From Bacteroidetes bacterium UBA1952 (lineage in GTDB: Bacteria; Bacteroidota; Bacteroidia; Chitinophagales; Chitinophagaceae), in assembly GCA_002336725.1 (NCBI GenBank), contig DDEO01000245.1, positions 1-8,359 of the forward strand: a stretch of 8,359 nucleotides of DNA. The letters run 5' to 3'. Below are positions 1 through 6,552 of this stretch, piece by piece. Every line of letters starts with the position of its first letter. Position 1 is the stretch's first letter. The notes under the pieces were generated by a model. It had not been told where the DNA came from. It did no database searches and saw only the letters and a program-made list of their open reading frames with translations. The position numbers were made by a program, and so were the translations under genes.

Positions 1-5
1 TTCGG

Positions 6-30
6 CGAAGGCTCCCGCCTTCGTCATTTT
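6..30 (+). terminator. Probable Rho-independent terminator of an upstream gene
   Basis: CGAAGGC (6-12) and GCCTTCG (17-23) form a perfect 7-bp stem around a 4-base TCCC loop, followed by TCATTTT. The downstream T-rich stretch is short and interrupted, so termination strength is uncertain. Its position just before folE suggests it ends a plus-strand gene left of the window. The opposite strand has no T-run after the stem, so it should not work in reverse. Confidence 0.55.
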
Positions 31-44
31 AACTCTTAACCAGT

Positions 45-641
45 TTGGCTTACCAGAAAATAGATCAATACGACGAAGAAATCACGCAGCAGCTCACCGG
101 CCACTACGAGGGTGCGCTGCGATTGCTGGGCGAAGACCCCGCGCGGGAAGGGCTGCTAAAAACGCCGGAGCGCGTGGCAAAAGCGATGCAGGTGCTCACT
201 TCCGGCTACACGCAGGACCCGGCGGCCATCCTGAACGGCGCTCGTTTCCGGGAAGATTACTCGGAGATGGTGATTGTTAAAGACATCGAGTTGTATTCGC
301 TGTGCGAGCATCACCTGTTGCCGTTTTTTGGGAAGGCGCACGTGGCTTATATCCCCAACGGCTACATTACGGGCCTGAGCAAGATTGCGCGGGTGGTGGA
401 CTGCTTTGCGCGTCGGTTGCAGGTGCAGGAGCGCCTCACGCATCAGATTGTGGACGTGATTCAGGAAACGCTGCAACCGCTGGGCGTGGCCGTGGTGATA
501 GAAGCGCAACATCTGTGCATGATGATGCGCGGCATTCAGAAGCAAAATAGTGTAACAACGACGAGTGCTTTTTCGGGCTGTTTTGAAGACGGAACGACGC
601 GGGCAGAATTTATGCAGTTGATTAGTCTGCGGCGGAACTAA
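45..641 (+). CDS. folE: GTP cyclohydrolase I (FolE), TTG start
   Basis: The encoded enzyme converts GTP to 7,8-dihydroneopterin triphosphate and formate, the first step of tetrahydrofolate synthesis and a feeder of other pterin and queuosine-type pathways. It is cytosolic and forms a homodecamer in known homologues. The 198-residue product has the zinc-site motif LCEHH, with C87 and H90, and the third ligand C158 in EAQHLCMMMRG. All three lie exactly 23 residues before E. coli C110, H113 and C181, so the catalytic core is co-linear and only the N-terminus is shorter. NGYITGLSKIARVVD, RLQVQERLT and QNSVTTTSAF are further family signatures. The start is a TTG: a stop codon lies in frame at 30-32, no in-frame ATG or GTG precedes the conserved region, and MAYQKID fits the N-terminus I recall for Bacteroidota FolE. 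No Shine-Dalgarno sequence is evident. It appears to be a single-gene unit between a terminator-like hairpin and the tRNA-associated region. Confidence 0.96.
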   Translation: MAYQKIDQYDEEITQQLTGHYEGALRLLGEDPAREGLLKTPERVAKAMQVLTSGYTQDPAAILNGARFREDYSEMVIVKDIELYSLCEHHLLPFFGKAHVAYIPNGYITGLSKIARVVDCFARRLQVQERLTHQIVDVIQETLQPLGVAVVIEAQHLCMMMRGIQKQNSVTTTSAFSGCFEDGTTRAEFMQLISLRRN

Positions 642-644
642 AGA

Positions 645-669
645 TTTCCGGAAAATGTACTTATCTTCG
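645..669 (+). promoter_or_regulatory. Possible promoter -7 element after folE
   Basis: TATCTTCG at 662-669 resembles the Bacteroidota -7 consensus TAnnTTTG with one mismatch. It would drive the tRNA-like fragment and GIY-YIG gene downstream. No convincing -33 TTG element lies at the expected 19-20 bp spacing; only the palindrome TTTCCGGAAA (645-654) sits upstream, too close. This is a weak assignment based on pattern alone. Confidence 0.25.
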
Positions 670-710
670 CGGCCCATTGTCGGGGAAAAGGCGGTTTTTC
701 TTAAGACAAT

Positions 711-800
711 ACCGGAAAGTTTCGGGACCACGCCGGAGCGTGGCAGGCTCCACGCAGCCCGGTAGCGCATCCCGCTTACAGGCGGGAGGGTCGCCGGTTC
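711..800 (+). pseudogene. Degenerate tRNA-Pro-like fragment with palindromic insertion
   Basis: Three blocks match the intact tRNA-Pro downstream in the same order. ACCGGAAAGTTTCGGGAC (711-728) matches 1068-1085 with one mismatch and covers the tRNA 5' end. CGCAGCCCGGTAGCGCA (753-769) is identical to the D-arm at 1090-1106. GGGTCGC then GTTC (788-800) matches the variable/T-arm at 1124-1136. It cannot be a working tRNA. Some 24 nt (729-752) replace the four bases GTAG between acceptor and D-arm. A 5-bp anticodon stem (TCCCG/CGGGA, 770-787) would close an 8-base loop. Similarity stops after TTC of the T-loop, with no 3' acceptor strand. I read it as a tRNA remnant generated by duplication or insertion at tRNA-Pro, although convergence in the D-arm cannot be excluded. 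Confidence 0.6.
728..755 (+). repeat. Alternating inverted repeat (two mutually exclusive hairpins)
   Basis: CCACGC (728-733), GCGTGG (738-743) and CCACGC (750-755) alternate. The middle arm can pair with the left arm over a CGGA loop or with the right arm over a CAGGCT loop. It occupies the place where the tRNA-like fragment departs from tRNA-Pro. It could be a small palindromic repeat unit; no function is evident. Confidence 0.6.
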
Positions 801-819
801 TTTCAGCGCAGCGTAAGAA

Positions 820-1089
820 ATGAAGTTCTTTGTTTATGTTCTTTATAGCCAGACACTCCGAAAGTTCTACGTGGGTCAGACGACTGATGTAGCACAAAGG
901 CTGGAAGAACACAATCGCGGAAAAAGTAAATACACTTCAAAGGGTGCTCCCTGGGAAGTAGTAACTACTTTTGAAGCCCAAACCCGCAGCGAAGCCACAC
1001 GGCTGGAACTGCAAATCAAAAAGCGGGGGATCCGTCGTTACCTTCAGGATAACGGCAGCCCCTGCCCACCGGAAAATTTCGGGACGTAG
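820..1089 (+). CDS. Small GIY-YIG nuclease-family protein overlapping tRNA-Pro
   Basis: This 89-residue protein is a single GIY-YIG domain, the endonuclease fold of homing nucleases and UvrC N-termini, here in the short stand-alone form common in Bacteroidota. VYVLY (residues 5-9) and YVG (17-19) form the split signature. R27 in the QRLEEHN helix is the usual conserved arginine, and E58 or E63 in RSEATRLE is the likely metal-binding glutamate. An in-frame TAA (814-816) just upstream supports the ATG start. The reading frame runs ten bases into tRNA-Pro: the C-terminal residues ENFGT come from the direct repeat and tRNA 5' end, and its TAG stop (1087-1089) is the conserved U8-A9-G10 of the tRNA. 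The domain is complete by about residue 77, so the tail is probably incidental. A DNA substrate is unknown; the position between tRNA-like copies suggests a selfish or tRNA-targeting element. Confidence 0.85.
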   Translation: MKFFVYVLYSQTLRKFYVGQTTDVAQRLEEHNRGKSKYTSKGAPWEVVTTFEAQTRSEATRLELQIKKRGIRRYLQDNGSPCPPENFGT

Positions 1090-1153
1090 CGCAGCCCGGT
1101 AGCGCACATGCATGGGGTGCATGGGGTCGCAAGTTCGAATCTTGTCGTCCCGA
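1080..1153 (+). tRNA. tRNA-Pro (anticodon GGG)
   Basis: The acceptor strands CGGGACG (1080-1086) and CGTCCCG (1146-1152) pair over 7 bp with discriminator A at 1153. The D-arm is GCGC/GCGC around AGCCCGGTA. The anticodon arm CATGC-ATGGGGT-GCATG puts GGG at positions 34-36. The T-arm GCAAG-TTCGAAT-CTTGT contains one G:T pair. C1:G72 and the GCGCAGCCCGGTAGCGCA D-region are typical of bacterial tRNA-Pro. No CCA is encoded, so the tail must be added after transcription. The 5' end overlaps the GIY-YIG reading frame, and a strong terminator follows. Confidence 0.96.
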
Positions 1154-1164
1154 CTTAGTAAAAC

Positions 1165-1200
1165 AAAGGCTTCCAAGGATTGGAAGCCTTTTTTGTTTTT
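1165..1200 (+). terminator. Strong Rho-independent terminator after tRNA-Pro
   Basis: AAAGGCTTCCA (1165-1175) pairs perfectly with TGGAAGCCTTT (1181-1191) over 11 bp around a 5-base AGGAT loop, followed by a T-rich tract to 1200. It ends the tRNA-Pro transcript and insulates the helicase operon downstream. Confidence 0.93.
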
Positions 1201-1326
1201 GGCCGGATTAAATACGGTTTAAACATTTTGAGGCTTGTTTGCGCTCCACTACTTTAGGACACTCCAGGAACTCACTTTATGGCATCCGCTACACTCTGAG
1301 GCACTCTATCAGGCTCCAAAAACCTT

Positions 1327-1365
1327 TATATAATTTCTGTGTGGTTAACGCCACCTATATAATTT
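1327..1365 (+). promoter_or_regulatory. AT-rich leader with duplicated TATATAATTT boxes and a small dyad
   Basis: The decamer TATATAATTT occurs at 1327-1336 and 1356-1365, 29 bp apart, and each copy contains TATAAT. Between them GTGGT-TAAC-GCCAC (1341-1354) can form a short stem. The second copy lies about 20 bp before the helicase ATG, so it is a natural promoter/operator candidate for the operon. No convincing -35 or Bacteroidota -33 element is visible. The rest of the 1201-1380 leader holds nothing I can name, apart from several short CACTC-like repeats (1258-1312). Confidence 0.35.
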
Positions 1366-1380
1366 TATCCTTCTAATTAT

Positions 1381-4300
1381 ATGGCACAATTCAGGGTATC
1401 AGCTTTTTCTGAACCGGTCCGTCAGGCGCTTATACATCATGGCAGGGACGGAAGTTCCCTTTGGGCCAACAAGGTAGCGGGGCTGTTAGAGCATCTCAGC
1501 CTCTTCCATATTGAAGGACTCGACACAGCCAGGCCATTGCAGGGCGTTTTTGCAATAGCCCACAATATTATTTCCCGTGGCGCGCCCACCCTGGCAAGTC
1601 CGGAGACGGAAAAGCTGTTAGCCGATATTTTGGGCTATACAGCGCTTGATAGCGAAAAAGAAGGAGTCATTCAATATGGCTGGAAAGAGGGCTTGCACCA
1701 GGATGATATCCGTAACGGAATTGTAAACGCCCTTCACTTGGTACTTCCTAAAAGCAAGTCGGAAGGCTTGCGGCTCAGCAACGCCGGGTTAGAAAGCAGT
1801 TTTGAAAAAGCATTTCTTAAGGATTATATTCCGGAAAAACACGCCTATCTGCGTCAGCTTTTTGCCCGTCAGCGACCGCGCAAAACCTTAGGTGCGACCG
1901 CTGGTAATGAAGGTCGGGCGGACTTCTGTCTGGAAGTTCCGTACTTAAAGTGGCGAACCGTCAGACGCTTTGGCAAAGACCATGCTATCCGTTATAAGGA
2001 ACAGCATGTAGTAGAGGTGGATGGCACCAAATACCACAAACAAGCAATTGATGACCTCAAGGATTTTGCCATAGCCGGCGAGGGAACCCACGTCCACCAC
2101 ATCCGGGAAAGTGCTGCCTTCGCAAATACGCAAATGTTTCTGGACAATATAACCAGCAACAATTATATACAGAAGCTGGAGGCCTTGTATAGCGAAACAA
2201 TTCGCCCGGAAGCTGCTCATTACATCCATGCGCTCCTGCCTACAGCTGTAGCCAGAATGCAAATGAGCTTGCTTCAATGGCTGCACACCGTTCCGGCAGA
2301 AACGCAGGAATTAAAAATCGCAGTTATTGAGCAGGATATTCCGGCAGCTACACAGGCGCTGGAAGAGCTGAAATCTTTGCTCTACACGCTTGACGAACTG
2401 GCAGAGCAGCCAACGCGCATTCCGTCCATAGAGTTGACCGTTTTTACCAACGACTGGCTCGGGCAAGCGATACCGCAGCCCGGTGTCAAGCGCATATCTG
2501 AATTTAAAAACGATGGCTATGATGCAGTCTTTGACCTGGCCATGCTTCAAAGGCCGGACGTGTTTCAGTCTCCTGTAAAAGCCGGAAATCTTGTCCTTAT
2601 CCGCAGCGTTCATTACGAAGAACCGGGGCTTCAGGATGGCATTATAGATGCCGCGCCGGTCTTGTTTAAGAACCTTGGAGTGAACCAGCCAGATGGCTCT
2701 TTCCAGCCGCGCGAAGCAATTGTAGAAGGTCTCCGGAAGCTTCTCTCCCTGCTTTTCCGGAAAACAGATTTCCGGCAAGGTCAGTTGCCCATTCTGGGCC
2801 GGGCTTTACGGCGCAAGTCGGTTATCGGGCTGCTTCCTACGGGAGGCGGGAAGTCGCTTACCTACCAGCTTGCCGCCCTGCTTCAGCCGGGGATTACGAT
2901 TGTGGTTGACCCGATCCGAAGTTTGATGCTGGACCAGCACCGGGGCCTGAACGACATCGGCGTTACCCGTAGTATATTTATCAACTCGGTGCTTTCGGCT
3001 GCCGAAAAGCGTGAAGCGCAAAAAGAGCTTGCTACGGGAAAAGCCCAACTGGTTTTTATATCTCCGGAGCGGTTGGTTATTCAGGATTTCAGAGATACGC
3101 TGACTCAGGCACAGCACGCCGGCTTTCATTTTGCCTACTGCGTAATCGACGAAGTCCACTGCCTGTCCGAGTGGGGCCATGATTTCCGAACGCCTTACCT
3201 GCATTTAGGGGTAAACGCCCGCGAGTTTTGCCAAACCCGCGACGGCAGAGAGCTTCCCCTTTTTGGTTTAACGGCTACCGCATCATTTGACGTACTCGCT
3301 GATATTGAACGGGAACTGGAAATAGATAAAGAAGACGGCCACGCGGTGGTGCGCTACGAAAACACGGTTCGTAACGAAATATTTTTTTCCATTCAGGAAA
3401 CAAACGCGGCGCTTGAGAAAGACAAAAGTTACAGCAGCCAAGATCTGAAGAAACACATTGCCGCAACCAAACGCGTGCTCCTGGAAGCAGCTCTTGACAA
3501 CCAGGTTTCTTCTTTAGAGCAATACCAGGATGCAGAAATCCTGCGGGCTCAGGTTCTACCGAATGCCTTCGACAACTACATACCTGATTTTGAACGAATG
3601 CAGGGCCTGAATGCCTACGTTGCTGACAGCACAACCCGCCTTCTTAAAGATACCGGCACACCTCTTCAGCAAAACCCGGAGGGGAACCACAACTACGGCG
3701 GCATCGTATTTGCGCCGCACCGCAAGGGCAGTTACGGTGTGCATGATTTGTTTTTAAACGTTTGTGCAAGCGGCGAAAAGAAAGGCTATTTCATGGGCGC
3801 GGGGGGCGACGATGAACGCCAGGATGGAGATGCAGAGAACCATCAGGAAGCATCCATAGCATATATGGATGCCTTTATTTCCGGAAAAACATCTTTGATG
3901 TTTGCTACCAAAGCTTTTGGAATGGGTATCGACAAGCCAGATGTTCGCTGGACCTATCACCTGAATATTCCCGGAAGTATAGAGTCTTTTATGCAGGAAG
4001 CGGGCCGCGCTGCGCGCGACGGCAAAGTAGCATTGGCTACGGTTTACTTTAACCGGCAGCGCCTGAGCCGGCAGGGCGACAAGGATGCATACCGGTTGGA
4101 TGAATCAGGCGAGTTCTTACCGGACCGGGAGATCCTGGATTTCTTTTACCGGATAGCTTTTCAGGGACCGATTAAAGAAACCGTCATTCTGGATGAACTG
4201 CTTACCCGGATTCAGCCGCCGAGAATGAGCCGGCTCCGGCTTTTAGCAAAACGGTTTGCCGCTCTCCATTTCCTGGAAGAGTGGCGGGCAGGTCAATGGT

Positions 4301-5754
4301 CCAAAGACGGGGTTAATAAAATCTACCTTAAAATCAACGGGGAAGACGCCGGTTATCTAAGTGTTACTCCCCAAGGTCTTGTGCCTTCCTATGTGCCGGA
4401 CGATTCTAAAACTATTGTGAGCCAGTTCCGGGATTATTTGCATCACAACATAACAGCTCCGGATGCAACTGCATTTTGGCGCGCTTTAAGCACAATAGTA
4501 GAGGGTGAGGAAGCTTCCGAGGGTATAGAGACATTGCTCGCTGACCACAAAAAAATTCGTCTCACCATTCCTTTCAGGAATAAATATTACCCTGTAAATG
4601 ATAAGGTAACTCAAGAGCAGATCCTATCACCCGAACTCCAGAAAAGGCTTAACGACTGCCAATTGTTCAAGAAACTTGCGACCGATGGTATCTATTCAAG
4701 TGAGAGTATAGACCTGCGCGTAGAAAAATCTCTGAAGAACAGGCATTCTTTTCACGAATTTGTAAGTGGTTTTGTAAACGAAAATCACCCGGGGTTACAG
4801 GAAAGAATTTTCAGGGACAGAGAAGTCCAGGAAGTGTACAGTCTTCCCCGAAACGAGCAAGACACGGCCAAAGCTATTTATCGCCTGACGATCTTGGGCA
4901 TTGTGGATAGTTACACCATTGACTACCAAAACAGTTGTTTTGAGATTTTTTGCAGGAAAAAGCCCACAAACTATCATTTCGAAGAGCTTGAAAGGCTTAT
5001 CAGCAGATATAGCAGTGCCAAAGACGCAGCTGAATTAGTAGGATCTTATAAAAAAGACCACAAGGGTACGCGCCAGTCGGAGATGCGCTTTTGCCTGGAA
5101 CGCTTAACTGAGTTTGTGTATGCCAAGATTGCAGAGAAGCGTAAGCTGGCTGCAAACGATATGGTTCGGCTGTGTGAATATGCCCTGGACATCCAAGAGC
5201 CGGTAGCACAATCAGAAGCGATTAAAGCAGAGATTTACTATTACTTCAACGCTAAATATGCGCGGCCCGAAAATGAGGCCGTTTTAAAGGATGGGAAGAA
5301 GCAGGCTGCCTGTCTGCTGAAGCGGCTTGAATATGAAACGGAAGCCGTTGTAGAAGAGTTTGTCATTCTTTTGGATGAGGACACAACCGGAAGTTTCAAA
5401 AACAACCTCAAGCATTTGCGGGGCGCCAGTCAGCGCAGTATCAATGCCTACCCGGATTTTGCCGCTGCCTGTTTTCTGCGCGCCTACTGCCTTATCATTC
5501 AAAGTGAGGAAACAACTACGCAATTGCTGGTGGAGAATGCTTTAGAAGACTTGAGTCGTGGGTTACATTTGCTCCAGGCCCGAATGACCGCAGATCAGAT
5601 TACGGCGTTTCTGAGAAGTCTTCAGCAAAAGATAAAGACTAAGGTTACACAAGTAGATGTAGATGAGATCTTCAGAACACTCGAAGATGAAATTTGCCTG
5701 AAATACCATTTTAACTGGCTGGAGCAGTTCGCCACTTCTTTTTTAAACACCTAG
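1381..5754 (+). CDS. Large RecQ-type helicase with N-terminal PD-(D/E)XK-like nuclease region
   Basis: This 1457-residue protein is over twice the length of E. coli RecQ. Residues 1-125 are unassigned. Residues 135-235 resemble a DUF559/Vsr-type PD-(D/E)XK nuclease: E142, GRADF with D181, then VVEVDG with E212 and D214, H219 and DDLKDF (224-229). Residues 270-455 are unassigned. The RecQ-type SF2 core is clear: FRQGQ (464-468, motif 0), PTGGGKS (486-492, Walker A, K491), DEVHC (590-594, Walker B), SEWGHDFR (596-603, RecQ aromatic loop), GLTATAS (629-635), GGIVFAPHRK (773-782, motif IV), FGMGIDKPDVR (846-856, motif V) and QEAGRAARDG (872-881, motif VI). Motifs III and IV are separated by roughly 140 residues, more than in E. 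coli RecQ. There is no four-cysteine RQC zinc site. Residues 1160-1190 (AIYRLTILGIVDSYTIDY) look winged-helix-like; the rest of the C-terminus is helical and unassigned. The core should unwind DNA using ATP; nuclease activity is inferred from motifs. The next gene starts 3 nt later. A role in defence or mobile-DNA control is inference. Confidence 0.93.
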   Translation: MAQFRVSAFSEPVRQALIHHGRDGSSLWANKVAGLLEHLSLFHIEGLDTARPLQGVFAIAHNIISRGAPTLASPETEKLLADILGYTALDSEKEGVIQYGWKEGLHQDDIRNGIVNALHLVLPKSKSEGLRLSNAGLESSFEKAFLKDYIPEKHAYLRQLFARQRPRKTLGATAGNEGRADFCLEVPYLKWRTVRRFGKDHAIRYKEQHVVEVDGTKYHKQAIDDLKDFAIAGEGTHVHHIRESAAFANTQMFLDNITSNNYIQKLEALYSETIRPEAAHYIHALLPTAVARMQMSLLQWLHTVPAETQELKIAVIEQDIPAATQALEELKSLLYTLDELAEQPTRIPSIELTVFTNDWLGQAIPQPGVKRISEFKNDGYDAVFDLAMLQRPDVFQSPVKAGNLVLIRSVHYEEPGLQDGIIDAAPVLFKNLGVNQPDGSFQPREAIVEGLRKLLSLLFRKTDFRQGQLPILGRALRRKSVIGLLPTGGGKSLTYQLAALLQPGITIVVDPIRSLMLDQHRGLNDIGVTRSIFINSVLSAAEKREAQKELATGKAQLVFISPERLVIQDFRDTLTQAQHAGFHFAYCVIDEVHCLSEWGHDFRTPYLHLGVNAREFCQTRDGRELPLFGLTATASFDVLADIERELEIDKEDGHAVVRYENTVRNEIFFSIQETNAALEKDKSYSSQDLKKHIAATKRVLLEAALDNQVSSLEQYQDAEILRAQVLPNAFDNYIPDFERMQGLNAYVADSTTRLLKDTGTPLQQNPEGNHNYGGIVFAPHRKGSYGVHDLFLNVCASGEKKGYFMGAGGDDERQDGDAENHQEASIAYMDAFISGKTSLMFATKAFGMGIDKPDVRWTYHLNIPGSIESFMQEAGRAARDGKVALATVYFNRQRLSRQGDKDAYRLDESGEFLPDREILDFFYRIAFQGPIKETVILDELLTRIQPPRMSRLRLLAKRFAALHFLEEWRAGQWSKDGVNKIYLKINGEDAGYLSVTPQGLVPSYVPDDSKTIVSQFRDYLHHNITAPDATAFWRALSTIVEGEEASEGIETLLADHKKIRLTIPFRNKYYPVNDKVTQEQILSPELQKRLNDCQLFKKLATDGIYSSESIDLRVEKSLKNRHSFHEFVSGFVNENHPGLQERIFRDREVQEVYSLPRNEQDTAKAIYRLTILGIVDSYTIDYQNSCFEIFCRKKPTNYHFEELERLISRYSSAKDAAELVGSYKKDHKGTRQSEMRFCLERLTEFVYAKIAEKRKLAANDMVRLCEYALDIQEPVAQSEAIKAEIYYYFNAKYARPENEAVLKDGKKQAACLLKRLEYETEAVVEEFVILLDEDTTGSFKNNLKHLRGASQRSINAYPDFAAACFLRAYCLIIQSEETTTQLLVENALEDLSRGLHLLQARMTADQITAFLRSLQQKIKTKVTQVDVDEIFRTLEDEICLKYHFNWLEQFATSFLNT

Positions 5755-5757
5755 ACT

Positions 5758-6552
5758 ATGCCCTCTCAACCCGTACTGGACGGCCTTGCAAAACTACAAA
5801 GCAAACTTGCCGAGCTGGAACCAGCGATTGAACATACCCGAATTGCCCGGGAAGCAACCGCTTTGGTGCAAACCATTGGCGAATCACACCATAAACTGAT
5901 TACAGAAACAGGCCAAAAGATTGATCAGCATCTTGTCAGTACCCAGGCAGGTCACAGACAAGTGCAGAAGAAGCTGGAAGCAGTGCCGGCACTACTGCAG
6001 GAAGCACTTTTAACCAGCCAGGGAACAGTTCAGGAAAAGCTTAACGACGCTGCAAAAGATCTGGAGATCTCCTTTGCCGGAATCTTAGCGGAACACGGTA
6101 AAACGCTCACTGACATCAGCCAGCTTCATACCGACAAAGTAAGCCAGCTCAGTAAATCCATAGATCAGACAATACATGATTTGAGCGCTGTCAGTAAGAC
6201 TTTCCTAACGCAGATTGCTGATATCCAGAAAGTGGTTGAAAATCTCAGAACGCTTACCAGCCAACTGTCGGACCTCAACCTGCCTACTCGCCTCGATAAG
6301 TTGGATGCAACTGTAGCGGCCATCAACCTTGGGATGCAAAACCAGCAGGCTGCCGCTGCCAGGTTGGAAGAACGGCTCACCGATTCTTTCGGTAAGTGGT
6401 CGGCTGACTTCACCCAATTCAAAGAAAAACTTTCTCAGGAGCTAGCCGTCTCGTCCCGGCAAAGTAAGTCAAGGCAAGTTGCGGCTATAGTGATAAGCGT
6501 GATAGGCTTCTTAGGATTGATTCTAATTATACTGTGGCAGGCCAGAGGATAA
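5758..6552 (+). CDS. Tail-anchored coiled-coil membrane protein, partner of the helicase
   Basis: I do not recognise a named family. The 264-residue product is rich in Q, L, K, A, S and T with heptad-like hydrophobic spacing through most of its length (about 8-230), indicating long coiled-coil helices; P190 and nearby residues give a likely break. A single transmembrane segment lies at residues 242-260 (AAIVISVIGFLGLILIILW), preceded by the basic SRQSKSRQ stretch and followed only by QARG. There is no signal peptide, so the coiled coil should face the cytoplasm with the C-terminus in the membrane. The ATG lies 3 nt after the helicase stop, so the genes are almost certainly co-transcribed and probably translationally coupled. 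It could tether or sense for the helicase at the membrane, or act as an effector; these roles are inferred from context. No cysteines and no enzymatic motif are visible. Confidence 0.85.
   Translation: MPSQPVLDGLAKLQSKLAELEPAIEHTRIAREATALVQTIGESHHKLITETGQKIDQHLVSTQAGHRQVQKKLEAVPALLQEALLTSQGTVQEKLNDAAKDLEISFAGILAEHGKTLTDISQLHTDKVSQLSKSIDQTIHDLSAVSKTFLTQIADIQKVVENLRTLTSQLSDLNLPTRLDKLDATVAAINLGMQNQQAAAARLEERLTDSFGKWSADFTQFKEKLSQELAVSSRQSKSRQVAAIVISVIGFLGLILIILWQARG

Larger units (their letters stand above)
711..1085 (+). repeat. Direct repeats flanking the GIY-YIG gene (711-728 and 1068-1085)
   Basis: An 18-bp sequence, ACCGGAAARTTTCGGGAC, occurs at 711-728 and 1068-1085 and differs at one base. 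The second copy runs from the end of the GIY-YIG coding sequence into the first six bases of tRNA-Pro. Together with the D-arm and T-arm blocks it frames the nuclease gene with tRNA-derived sequence in the same orientation, as expected after duplication or site-targeted insertion. Confidence 0.75.

Noticed and set aside
156..770. 204-codon minus-strand frame opposite folE
   Set aside because: Shadow of a confidently assigned gene; no domain or sensible composition.
711..800. A second functional tRNA, perhaps with a TAC anticodon
   Set aside because: Insertion between acceptor and D-arm, an 8-base anticodon loop with a 5-bp stem, and no T-arm or acceptor 3' strand.
937..1176. Minus-strand reading frame of 79 codons across the tRNA-Pro region, containing DDKIRTCDPMHPMH
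   Set aside because: It is the antisense translation of tRNA-Pro and the GIY-YIG gene, a well-known type of spurious protein call.
1381..6552. Naming the operon as a specific known defence system (for example Zorya, Druantia, Hachiman, Shango or Dpd)
   Set aside because: The domain order and gene pair do not clearly match any of these from sequence alone; no MotA/B-like, HamA, TerB or queuosine-like partner genes are present.
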